From: JBNKHH01 sp050290245
Lineage (GTDB): Bacteria > Pseudomonadota > Alphaproteobacteria > Rhodobacterales > Rhodobacteraceae
NCBI GenBank assembly: GCA_050290245.1
Contig: JBNKHH010000053.1
Coordinates: 1 to 12,018, forward strand
Length of the DNA: 12,018 nucleotides
Reading direction: 5' to 3'
Part shown: positions 1 through 6,731 of the stretch, piece after piece
How the letters are laid out: every line of letters starts with the position of its first letter
How positions within the stretch are numbered: position 1 is the stretch's first letter
The notes under the pieces: generated by a model
Database searches by the model: none
What the model was told of the DNA's origin: nothing
What the model saw: the letters and a program-made list of their open reading frames with translations, nothing else
Program-made: the position numbers and the translations under genes

Positions 1-117
1 TATCCGTAATCTGCGGCGCTGCGGCCGGACCAAATAGGTCTTCCGAACATGGCTTTTGTGCGGGGTATGCGCAGCTCGCCAACCGCTTTGCGGACACAGC
101 CGCCGTTCATGTAACAG
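1..117. other. Left-edge stretch without a supportable gene
   Basis: This is the left edge of the window, downstream of the minus-strand acetyltransferase gene. One minus-strand frame stays open from an ATG at 110 to the window edge (36 codons). One plus-strand frame is open from the edge to a stop near 171, but it overlaps the acetyltransferase gene. Neither has a visible Shine-Dalgarno sequence or a recognisable motif. I see no terminator-like hairpin with a T-run after the acetyltransferase stop. A gene end lying mostly outside the window cannot be excluded. Confidence 0.3.
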
Positions 118-693
118 TCACGAAGGTCCGCCATCATATTCCGATAGTCTGGCATCCCACGCTTCACTGGTGAGGCAATAACATTGCCAAAGCTGTAATC
201 CTCCGCCTAGGTCCATTTTGTCCTCGTGAGTTGAAACAGCTCCAAGCTTTTTGGTGGCCGCCTGCGATCGATAATTTTCAGGTGCAATATGGAACCATGC
301 TTCGGACGCGTGTTCATAGATGTGACCGAGCATTAAGCGCTTCAGCGCGCGATTTGTCTGTCCGCCCCAGTGCGCGCATGTCAGAAACGTGAAGCCGATT
401 GAAAGCCGCTGTGGCGCATTTCTATCCGTGTAGAAAGCGGAACAACCGATAACTTCACCTTTGATCTTGTCTATGATGAGCAGGCAACCACCAATGTTCA
501 GAAGCGTTTTGAAGTAACCTGCGAAGACCTCCTCGATGTACCTGTCTTTCGCAGGATGACCTTCCCAAATACGACGATCACTTGCCGCTTTGCCGAGCGC
601 AGCGCGGTCCGCGTCAGTCAGTGGCCGAAGCAAGAGCGTCTGACCCTCCAAACGAGGTTGCGGGTTGAACAACTTTGGAAAGTCAAAACTCAT
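118..693 (-). CDS. GNAT family N-acetyltransferase (RimJ/RimL-like)
   Basis: The 191-residue product fits the Acetyltransf_3 (RimJ/RimL) branch of the GNAT superfamily, cytoplasmic enzymes that move an acetyl group from acetyl-CoA to an amine. It opens with the family's typical strand, RLEGQTLLLRPLTDADRAAL at about residues 14-33. The acetyl-CoA-binding region is seen as HWGGQTNRALKRLML at about 108-122, and the conserved NYRSQAATKKLGA segment follows at about 140-152. Its length is normal and it appears complete. The ATG at 693 has only a weak upstream GGGA as ribosome binding site. The gene stands alone: 301 bases separate it from the transporter operon on the same strand, and its base composition looks more A+T-rich than its neighbours. 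The acceptor (protein N-terminus, antibiotic or small amine) cannot be read from the sequence. Confidence 0.85.
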   Translation of the reverse strand: MSFDFPKLFNPQPRLEGQTLLLRPLTDADRAALGKAASDRRIWEGHPAKDRYIEEVFAGYFKTLLNIGGCLLIIDKIKGEVIGCSAFYTDRNAPQRLSIGFTFLTCAHWGGQTNRALKRLMLGHIYEHASEAWFHIAPENYRSQAATKKLGAVSTHEDKMDLGGGLQLWQCYCLTSEAWDARLSEYDGGPS

Positions 694-994
694 AGCATGC
701 GTTCCCTACCCATCCCGCAAACGCTGACAGGCGACAATAATGACTATCTCTCGAGCAGACATTTATGTATCGCGCAGCATCGGTCAATCCGGACTCTGAG
801 CCGGCCTTCGGGCTCCCACGAAACGGCGCACCTGTGCGGCGGATGCGGACAGAAGGTCTGCCCTCAGGTGGCGGACGAAATGAGCCGGGATGCAGCGGTG
901 GCCAAAAAACATCCGCTCGAACCTGTCATGTCCGGGCGGGTGTTTTCATCCGTGTGGCTGACCCCCACCCTGCGTCGGTACGGTGCACCCCGGT
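694..994. other. Non-coding spacer between acetyltransferase and ABC operon
   Basis: These 301 bases lie between the end of the transporter operon and the start of the acetyltransferase gene, both on the minus strand. Plus-strand frames open across the region continue antisense into flanking genes and show no family motif, so I take them as chance. The stretch should contain the transporter operon terminator (candidate at 904-946) and the acetyltransferase promoter, for which I see no convincing -35/-10 pair. A short GC-rich hairpin with arms GAGCC and GGCTC lies at 798-815; it has no T-run. Confidence 0.5.
904..946 (-). terminator. Terminator-like hairpin downstream of the ABC operon
   Basis: The arms at 906-916 and 936-946 pair over 11 positions around a 19-base loop. 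Read on the minus strand, the stem is AAAACACCCGC with GCGGATGTTTT, with one C/A mismatch, and the T-run continues for two more bases. On the plus strand the same position is a G-U wobble and the second arm ends in TTTT, so it could work in both directions. It lies about 50 bases past the stop codon of the last permease gene, where an operon terminator is expected. The long loop and the mismatch on the useful strand reduce confidence. Confidence 0.45.
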
Positions 995-1873
995 TCAGAT
1001 ATTGTCGTTGCGTACGTCGAGCGCGTCACGCAGGCCATCACCAATGAAGTTGAAGCTCGATACGGCAATGGTGATCGCCGCGCCGGGGATGATCGCCAGC
1101 CAGGGGGCTGTGGCCAGATATTGCTGGGCGCCGTTCAGCATGTTGCCCCAGCTCGGCAGCGGCGGCTGGATGCCGAAACCGAGAAAGCTGATATAGGCCT
1201 CCAACAGGATTGCCCGCGCCACGGTCAGGGTGGCTGCGACGATGATCGGCCCCATGGCATTGGGCAGGATCTCTCGGAACATGATATGCGACCGCCCCAA
1301 CCCCAGCATCCGCCCGGCCTGCACGAATTCCCGCTCCTTGAGCGACCGGACCTCGGCCTCGACGATCCGGGCGACCTCCATCCAGCTTGTCACGGCAATA
1401 ATGATGGTGATCATCACCGGACTGGGCTTTAGAGCCGCAGACAGGGCGAGCAGCAGGAAGATGGTCGGATAAGACAAGAACCCGTCAACCGTCCGCATCA
1501 GAACCGCGCTTATCCAGCCGCCGCGATAGCCTGCGATAACGCCAATCAGCGTACCCACAAAAATCGACAGCACCATCGCAAAGAACCCGACCAGAAGCGA
1601 GGTCCGCCCCGCCATCAAGAGCCGCGCCGCAATGTCCCGCCCCAGCGGGTCAGTGCCCAGATAGTGATCGCCCGTCATGGGCGGCGAAAACCGGGCACGC
1701 AGGTCGATATGGAGCGAGTCATAAGGCAGCAGCAGCGGACCGATCACACAGGCAAGCGTCAGCAGGCTGATCATCAGGAGGCCCAGCAGCGCCAGACGAT
1801 GGCTCAGAAAGCGGCGCATCACGCGGCTTTGCCACCAATAGCTGTGGGAATGGGGGGCGTCTATGGCGGTCAT
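995..1873 (-). CDS. ABC transporter permease, DppC/OppC type
   Basis: The 292-residue inner-membrane protein is the second permease of a peptide/nickel-type importer; with the DppB-type partner it forms the translocation channel. The OppC-type N-terminal segment and first membrane span lie at about residues 22-50. The family signature LGTDPLGRDIAARLL is at about 72-86. The cytoplasmic EAA loop that docks onto the ATPases is at about 178-210, ending in REILPNAMGPI. Further hydrophobic spans lie near 91-115, 134-162, 211-232 and 256-278. Length is standard. The ATG at 1873 is preceded on the minus strand by AGGAGG about eight bases upstream. It is the last gene of the operon, 32 bases after the DppB-type gene. 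The family is certain; the substrate is not, because Dpp-family systems carry peptides, nickel, opines, glutathione and many amino-acid derivatives. Confidence 0.93.
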   Translation of the reverse strand: MTAIDAPHSHSYWWQSRVMRRFLSHRLALLGLLMISLLTLACVIGPLLLPYDSLHIDLRARFSPPMTGDHYLGTDPLGRDIAARLLMAGRTSLLVGFFAMVLSIFVGTLIGVIAGYRGGWISAVLMRTVDGFLSYPTIFLLLALSAALKPSPVMITIIIAVTSWMEVARIVEAEVRSLKEREFVQAGRMLGLGRSHIMFREILPNAMGPIIVAATLTVARAILLEAYISFLGFGIQPPLPSWGNMLNGAQQYLATAPWLAIIPGAAITIAVSSFNFIGDGLRDALDVRNDNI

Positions 1874-1905
1874 GTCGGTGGCCTCCTGTCTGGATGGGGC
1901 GGGCG

Positions 1906-2856
1906 TCAGGCGAGACGAATGCGTGGGTCGATCAGGGCAACGGCAATATCGGCGATGAGGTTGCCGGCGATGGTGAGCATGGCCGAGAACATCAAAAGCC
2001 CCATCACAACCGGATAGTCGCTGTAGCCAAGGCTATCGAGAAACAGCCGCCCCATGCCCGGCCAGGTAAAGACGGTTTCCGTCACCAGCGCGCCAGTCAG
2101 GATCGAAGGAAGCTGCACGCCGGCCAGCGTAATCATCGGTAACAGTGCGTTGCCGACGACATGTTTCATCAGCACCCGGCGTTCGCTCACGCCCTTGGCG
2201 CGGGCAGTCTTCACGAATTCCTGGCTGATGGCGTCCAGCGTGGCTGTGCGCATATAGCGGCTCCAGATCGCGATATGGACCAGCGCCAGCACCACCGAGG
2301 GCATGATCAGATGATGCAGGTAGTCCAGCACAGAGGCATCGCCGATCGAGTACATGTTGCCCGCAGGCAGCCAACCGAGTTTTAGCGAGAATACATAGAT
2401 GCCGATCAGGCCGAACCAGAAGGTTGGGACCGACAGCGCGACCATCGCCCCCACGGTCGCGGCGTAGTCAAAGGTTGAATAGCGATGCGTCGCGCCACGA
2501 ATGCCGATCCATGTGCCGATGCCAATGGCGATGACAGTCGATGAGCCCATCAGCAGGAAAGTCGCGACGATATGCCGGCCGATCACGGTCAAGACCGGGT
2601 TGCCATCGCGGAAGGATGTTCCCCAGTCGCCCTGCAAGAGCCGCCAGGCCCAATCGAAATATTGCACCAAAAGAGGCCGGTTCAGGCCGAGCTGTTCGGC
2701 AAGTCGGGCCCTGTCTGCCTCGGTCATGCCCGGGTCGAGTGCAAACTGCGCCAGTGGTCCGCCCGGAATGAGGTTAAGCACGGTAAAACCGATGACCGAG
2801 ACTATCACCAGCAGCACGATACTCTGCATGAAGCGTTTGAGCAGGAATGCGGGCAT
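1906..2856 (-). CDS. ABC transporter permease, DppB/OppB type
   Basis: The 316-residue inner-membrane permease has the typical DppB layout: a first span at about residues 9-29, then a long periplasmic segment containing NLIPGGPLAQF and the QLGLNRPLLVQYFDW stretch (about 28-71). Five further hydrophobic segments lie near 99-120, 134-157, 182-199, 241-260 and 282-306. The EAA-type coupling loop is EFVKTARAKGVSERRVLMKH at about 213-232, and the conserved TETVFTWPGMGRL segment is at about 259-271. It pairs with the DppC-type protein encoded just downstream. The ATG at 2856 has an excellent ribosome site on the minus strand, AAGGAGGAG about four bases upstream. It lies 80 bases after the binding-protein gene, and that gap holds a strong hairpin (2895-2927). 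No truncation or frameshift is visible. Confidence 0.94.
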   Translation of the reverse strand: MPAFLLKRFMQSIVLLVIVSVIGFTVLNLIPGGPLAQFALDPGMTEADRARLAEQLGLNRPLLVQYFDWAWRLLQGDWGTSFRDGNPVLTVIGRHIVATFLLMGSSTVIAIGIGTWIGIRGATHRYSTFDYAATVGAMVALSVPTFWFGLIGIYVFSLKLGWLPAGNMYSIGDASVLDYLHHLIMPSVVLALVHIAIWSRYMRTATLDAISQEFVKTARAKGVSERRVLMKHVVGNALLPMITLAGVQLPSILTGALVTETVFTWPGMGRLFLDSLGYSDYPVVMGLLMFSAMLTIAGNLIADIAVALIDPRIRLA

Positions 2857-2894
2857 GGTCTCCTCCTTCCGAGATGGGATATGCGGTCTTGTGC

Positions 2895-2927
2895 CCGCCG
2901 CCCGAGGCCATCAGCCCCGAGCGGCGG
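2895..2927 (-). promoter_or_regulatory. Strong hairpin between binding-protein and permease genes
   Basis: The arms CCGCCGC at 2895-2901 and GCGGCGG at 2921-2927 pair perfectly over seven G/C pairs. Inside them GGC and GCC can pair around a five-base CATCA loop, which lengthens the stem. It begins about ten bases after the binding-protein stop codon on the minus strand. There is no T-run behind it, so a full intrinsic terminator is unlikely. In binding-protein importers such hairpins commonly protect the upstream mRNA from 3' exonucleases or cause partial termination, which gives more binding protein than permease. That role is inferred from position and structure. Confidence 0.55.
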
Positions 2928-2936
2928 ATGTTCAGG

Positions 2937-4604
2937 TCAGGCCCAGTACCAGGCAGCGGCGTTCCAGGATTCGGTCCGCGTATTGCTGTTGACCGCAAAG
3001 CCTTCGATCCCGGCCTTATAGCCATAGACATTCGTGTAGACGAACAGCGGCAGGAACGGCAGGTCGTGGCGGATGATCTCCTGGATCTTGAAGTAGATCT
3101 CGCGCCGCGCTTCGGGATCGAACGTGCGGCTGCCTTCGATCAGGAGGGCATCGACCTCGGGGTTGGAATACTGCGCGTTGTTCGACCCGCTGCCGCCCTT
3201 GGCTGCGATGGCGTCGGTGTGGAAACGATAGGTCACATCGGGGTCGCCGCCGACCAGATAGGTGATGCCGACCATCATCGATTCAAACTGCGACTGTCCC
3301 CAGAAATCGCCCCACAATACGGCCGAGGGCTGGTTTTCGATCTTCATCTCGGCGCCGATCTCGGCAAAGGTCTGCTGCAGGAACTGCTGGGTCTGCTCGC
3401 GCAGGTGGTTGCCGACGGTGGTCGAGTTCGCGAAGGAAAGGCGCAGCCCGTCCTTTACCCGGATCCCATCGGCGCCCGGCACCCAGCCCGCATCGTCCAG
3501 GATCTGGCGCGCACGGTCGAGGTTGAACTCCTGCTTGGGCAGGTTCGGGTTGTAGTAATAGGACTGCGGCGGCATGAAGGTTTCGGCCGGGCTCGGCACA
3601 CCGTAGTAAAGCGCGTCGATGATCGAGGTCCGGTCCATCGCCAGATACAGCGCCTCGCGCACGGCCCGGTCCTGAAATACCGGCAGGTCCTGATTGAGGT
3701 AGATCGACTCGACCGATCCCTTGGGTTCCGGCGTCACCACCCGATCCGGCAGGGTCTTGGCCTCTGCATAGTTGTCGGGCGTGATATAGGCCTGACCGAC
3801 CAGGTCGATATCGCCGCTCTTGAACTGGGCATAAAGCACGGTCATGTCGGGGATATATTTGAACACAAGCTGTTCGATATAGGGGCCTTCACCGAAATAG
3901 TCCGGGTTGGCCACCAGTTCGAGGCGGTCACCGGCCAGGCGCTGACCCCATTTGAACGCCCCGGTGCCGATCGGCGCCTGGTTGAACGCGGCTTCGTTGG
4001 GGTCGGCCTCGTTTTCCAGAATGTGCTTGGGCACCATGAAGGTCTCGGTCAGGAACGACATATAGGGAGCGAAGGGCGCTTCCATCCGCCAGGTCAGCTC
4101 GGTCGGCGAAACCACAGTGATGTCGCGGACCAGCGCATGGCCGGTGGTGCGCCAGGCTCGGAAATCGGGGTTGACGATCAGTTCGAGCGTGAACTTGACG
4201 TCTTCGGCGGTGAAAGGTGTGCCATCGTGCCAGGTCACGTCATCGCGCAGGCGAATGCGCCAGTTCAGGCCATCCTTGGATATCCCGCCATTCTCCAGGC
4301 TCGGCACCTCGGAGGCGAGATTGGGGACGATGACGCCATCTGTATTGATGCGGAACAGCGCGTCGAACACCGAGAAGTTCACTCCGTCATCGGTCTCGAT
4401 GTGCGGCATCAGCGGGTTGAACACGGTCGGTTCCTGCGACAGGCCGACAACGATGCGGCCGGTTGGCTTGGCGGGCGGGGTCCCGGCGAATGCGGGTTTG
4501 CCCAGAAGGTTCGGCGCGATCAGACCCGCGGCGCCGCCTGCGGCCATCATCCGCAGGGCCGCGCGTCGTGAGTAACCGGCCTTGGCCTTGTCTTTATTGG
4601 TCAT
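2937..4604 (-). CDS. ABC transporter substrate-binding protein, family 5 (Dpp/Opp type)
   Basis: The 555-residue protein is the solute-binding component of the importer and acts in the periplasm. Its N-terminus looks like a Tat signal: SRRAALR at about residues 12-18, then an Ala/Gly/Met-rich hydrophobic stretch and a likely signal peptidase I site after AFA at residue 40. The mature part is SBP_bac_5: VVGLSQEPTVFNPL at about 52-65, the family segment WHDGTPFTAEDVKFT at about 125-139, and a C-terminal lobe ending in ESWNAAAWYWA. Length is normal for the family. The ATG at 4604 follows GGGAGAAG on the minus strand. It sits 27 bases after the fused ATPase gene and before both permeases. Tat export would mean folding in the cytoplasm; the phenylalanine usual two residues after the twin arginines is an alanine here. 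The ligand cannot be deduced from sequence. Confidence 0.94.
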   Translation of the reverse strand: MTNKDKAKAGYSRRAALRMMAAGGAAGLIAPNLLGKPAFAGTPPAKPTGRIVVGLSQEPTVFNPLMPHIETDDGVNFSVFDALFRINTDGVIVPNLASEVPSLENGGISKDGLNWRIRLRDDVTWHDGTPFTAEDVKFTLELIVNPDFRAWRTTGHALVRDITVVSPTELTWRMEAPFAPYMSFLTETFMVPKHILENEADPNEAAFNQAPIGTGAFKWGQRLAGDRLELVANPDYFGEGPYIEQLVFKYIPDMTVLYAQFKSGDIDLVGQAYITPDNYAEAKTLPDRVVTPEPKGSVESIYLNQDLPVFQDRAVREALYLAMDRTSIIDALYYGVPSPAETFMPPQSYYYNPNLPKQEFNLDRARQILDDAGWVPGADGIRVKDGLRLSFANSTTVGNHLREQTQQFLQQTFAEIGAEMKIENQPSAVLWGDFWGQSQFESMMVGITYLVGGDPDVTYRFHTDAIAAKGGSGSNNAQYSNPEVDALLIEGSRTFDPEARREIYFKIQEIIRHDLPFLPLFVYTNVYGYKAGIEGFAVNSNTRTESWNAAAWYWA

Positions 4605-4631
4605 CTGTCTTCTCCCTAGGTTGGATTTCGT

Positions 4632-6296
4632 TCAAACTTCCACGGCCACCGGGCGATGGCCGGTCGGGTGTTCCCCGGGAATGGCGGCAACCAGTTCGCG
4701 GGTGTAGGTGGATTGGGGGTTGAGGAAGATCTGGCTTGGCGGCCCCTCCTCGACGATCTGCCCTTTTTGCATCACGGCAATGCGGTCGCAGATCTGGCTG
4801 GCAACACGAAGGTCGTGGGTGATGAAGATCATCGACACCCCGGTTTCGCGCTGGATACTGTCCAGAAGTTTCAGAATCTGCGCCTGGATCGAGACGTCGA
4901 GGGCCGAGACGGCCTCGTCAGCGATCAGCAGTTCGGGCTTGAACATCAAGGCGCGCGCAATGCCGATACGCTGCCGCTGACCGCCTGAGAATTCGTGTGG
5001 GTAGCGGTCATAGGCCCCGACATCGAGACCGACATGGTCGAGCAGTGTCCGCGCCTCTTTGCCCGCCTCGGCAATGTCCATCCCATGCGCTACCGGCCCC
5101 ACGGTCAGGATCCGTCCAATCGTCATGCGCGGGTTAAGCGAAGCGAAGGGATCCTGAAAGATCATCTGGATTTTCTGCCGCAGGGGGCGAAAATCGGCCT
5201 CGTCCAAGGGCGCGATGTCGGTGCCGTTGAACAGGATCTTGCCGCTGTCGGTCCTCATCAGCTTGACCAGCAACCGCCCAAGCGACGACTTGCCCGAGCC
5301 ACTTTCGCCGACGATGCCAAGCGTATGGCCGGGAACCAGATCGAAAGAGACGTTCCTGACCGCAGGCACGACCCGCTCGGTGCGGAAGATTTTGCTTCCG
5401 CTGCGATAGGTCTTGACCAGATCGCGGACCTTCAGGATGGGCTCGGCTTTGGCGTCTTGCGAGGCCGTCCGGTCTTCGCTCGTCAGATGCGGCACCGCCG
5501 CGATCAGCCGCTTTGTGTAAGGGTGTGAAGGTGTGTTCAGAACCTCCCCGGCGCTGCCCTTCTCGACGACATGGCCCTTTTCCATCACCACGACGCTGTC
5601 GGCGATCTCGGCTACGACGCCGAAATCATGGGTGATAAACATCACACTCATGCCCTTGCGGCGCTGAATATCGCGGATCAGCTTCAGGATCTGCGCCTGC
5701 GTGGTCACGTCGAGCGCGGTGGTCGGCTCATCCGCGATCAGGATCGTCGGTTCAAGCGCAAGCGCCATTGCGATCATCACCCGCTGGCGCTGCCCGCCGG
5801 ACAACCGAAACGGATACTGGTGATACATCAGCTCCGGGTCGGGCAGGCCGACCTCGGTCATGAGTTCGATGGCACGTTCGCGGCGCGACGTCGAGGTGCC
5901 GACGCCATGGGCCAGCATCGCCTCGTCTATCTGCGCGCCGACCGTCATCAGCGGGTTGAGCGCCGAAAGCGGGTCCTGAAAGATCATCGACACCACTCGT
6001 CCGCGCAGGCTACGCAGTGCCTCGGGGCCCATGCCGACAATCTCGCGCCCTTCAAGCTGGATCGACCCGGCTGTGACTGTGATAATCTTCGGCAACAACC
6101 CCATGACCGTGTTGGCCGTCACCGACTTGCCCGAGCCGCTTTCGCCGATGACACAGAGGATCTGGCCACGGTGCAGATCGAACGAGACATTCTCGACCGC
6201 ATGAGCCCGCTCCATACCTTTGGGCAGGCTCACGGTCAGTCCTTGCACAGACAGCGCCACATCAGGTTTACCTACCGTGTGGATGTTTGCGGTCAT
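4632..6296 (-). CDS. Fused double-domain ABC transporter ATPase (DppD-DppF / GsiA-like)
   Basis: This 554-residue cytoplasmic protein carries both ATPase domains of the importer in one chain. Domain 1 has Walker A GESGSGKS at about residues 51-58, the Q-loop glutamine at 107, signature LSGGQ at 165-169, Walker B ILIADEP at 185-191 and the switch histidine at 223. An oligo/HPY tail (SHPYTKRLIAAVP) follows near 257-269. Domain 2 has Walker A at 330-337, Q381, FSGGQ at 436-440, Walker B LLIADEA at 456-462 and H494, so both sites look active. The reading frame is open a further 129 codons upstream to 6683, but the ATG at 6296 has GGGAGGAGA five bases before it and begins the recognisable family sequence; I chose it. 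It is the first gene of the operon, divergent from the FAD oxidoreductase gene. Fused ATPases of this kind are common in Alphaproteobacteria. Confidence 0.94.
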   Translation of the reverse strand: MTANIHTVGKPDVALSVQGLTVSLPKGMERAHAVENVSFDLHRGQILCVIGESGSGKSVTANTVMGLLPKIITVTAGSIQLEGREIVGMGPEALRSLRGRVVSMIFQDPLSALNPLMTVGAQIDEAMLAHGVGTSTSRRERAIELMTEVGLPDPELMYHQYPFRLSGGQRQRVMIAMALALEPTILIADEPTTALDVTTQAQILKLIRDIQRRKGMSVMFITHDFGVVAEIADSVVVMEKGHVVEKGSAGEVLNTPSHPYTKRLIAAVPHLTSEDRTASQDAKAEPILKVRDLVKTYRSGSKIFRTERVVPAVRNVSFDLVPGHTLGIVGESGSGKSSLGRLLVKLMRTDSGKILFNGTDIAPLDEADFRPLRQKIQMIFQDPFASLNPRMTIGRILTVGPVAHGMDIAEAGKEARTLLDHVGLDVGAYDRYPHEFSGGQRQRIGIARALMFKPELLIADEAVSALDVSIQAQILKLLDSIQRETGVSMIFITHDLRVASQICDRIAVMQKGQIVEEGPPSQIFLNPQSTYTRELVAAIPGEHPTGHRPVAVEV

Positions 6297-6322
6297 CGAC
6301 GTCTCCTCCCTGGGGTGCGGAT

Positions 6323-6337
6323 TCACAGAACCTGTGA
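6323..6337. promoter_or_regulatory. Candidate operator TCACAG-AAC-CTGTGA
   Basis: A perfect inverted repeat with six-base arms and a three-base centre. It ends 27 bases upstream of the fused ATPase start codon, within the expected 5' leader or promoter of the transporter operon. A 15-bp dyad suits a dimeric repressor. Which protein binds is unknown. Confidence 0.4.
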
Positions 6338-6438
6338 TCGCACCATGTTGCACTAATCCTGACCTGTAGCAGACAGCAGAGTCGTTCAAATCTGGTGGTC
6401 GCCCGGCACGATCATCTGCTGTTTCTGACGGGAAAGGC

Positions 6439-6470
6439 ATTTTATTCTGCTCCTGCGTTTGCTGCCTCAA
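6439..6470 (-). promoter_or_regulatory. Possible sigma-70 promoter for the ABC operon
   Basis: Read on the minus strand, TTGAGG (6465-6470) serves as a -35 element. It is followed after 17 bases by GAATAA, or after 20 bases by TAAAAT, both within 6439-6447. This is the most A+T-rich spot in the region and lies about 145 bases upstream of the ATPase start. The palindrome at 6472-6486 lies directly upstream of the -35 element. Similarity is partial, so this is only a candidate. Confidence 0.25.
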
Positions 6471-6535
6471 TCCGCCGATATGGCGGGGCGACATCTTGCG
6501 CCGAGGCCCCTTAAAGAGAGTCGTCGCGCCTGTTT

Positions 6536-6563
6536 CCGGCCTGTTCTGGCCGGTTGAACCGGC
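6536..6563. promoter_or_regulatory. Two overlapping inverted repeats
   Basis: Three successive arms occur here. CCGGCC (6536-6541) pairs with GGCCGG (6548-6553) around a six-base loop. The GCCGGTT inside and beyond that second arm (6549-6555) also forms a dyad with AACCGGC (6557-6563) around a single base. The first can fold as an RNA hairpin. The second has a one-base centre, so it fits a protein-bound DNA site better. The two pairings share 6549-6553 and cannot form together. Confidence 0.4.
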
Positions 6564-6731
6564 TCTGATCCGGACGTAGTATCCTGCTCTTTGGCCGACA
6601 ATTTCGCCGGCTGACGAAGCAATCTCCTGAAACTGCATCCGTTCTCCGCAGAAAATGCCGTTGCACAGCCAACTCCGCTGCACCGTGATGGGGCGCGTCG
6701 CCTAGGATTGGACAAAGATTGGAGGAATACG

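Larger units (their letters stand above)
6297..6731. promoter_or_regulatory. Divergent regulatory region with several palindromes
   Basis: The 435 bases between the fused ATPase gene (minus) and the FAD oxidoreductase gene (plus) must hold both promoters. I see four inverted repeats. They are TCACAG-AAC-CTGTGA at 6323-6337, CCGCC-GATAT-GGCGG at 6472-6486, CCGGCC-TGTTCT-GGCCGG at 6536-6553, and GCCGGTT-G-AACCGGC at 6549-6563, which overlaps the third. The open minus-strand frame across this region has no family motif, so I treat it as non-coding. The Lrp/AsnC protein encoded at 8159-8638 is the natural candidate to bind here. A shared control region for importer and oxidoreductase is inference from the divergent layout. 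Confidence 0.6.

Noticed and set aside
1..110. Partial minus-strand open frame running off the left edge
   Set aside because: Only 36 codons, no ribosome site and no motif; chance cannot be excluded.
694..994. Small plus-strand genes in the spacer
   Set aside because: The open frames continue antisense into the flanking genes, and no ribosome site or motif supports them.
2847..4571. 574-codon plus-strand open frame opposite the binding protein
   Set aside because: It is antisense to a clear SBP family 5 gene; its His/Asp/Arg/Gly-rich composition is what a GC-rich antisense frame gives, and it has no domain motif.
5571..6356. 261-codon plus-strand open frame opposite the ATPase
   Set aside because: It mirrors conserved Walker and signature sequences on the minus strand and has no family features.
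6297..6683. 129-codon N-terminal extension of the fused ATPase frame
   Set aside because: No family similarity, while the ATG at 6296 has a very strong ribosome site and begins the conserved domain.
6661..6689. Promoter TTGCAC-N17-CGTGAT for the oxidoreductase
   Set aside because: The -10 match is too weak to list as a feature.
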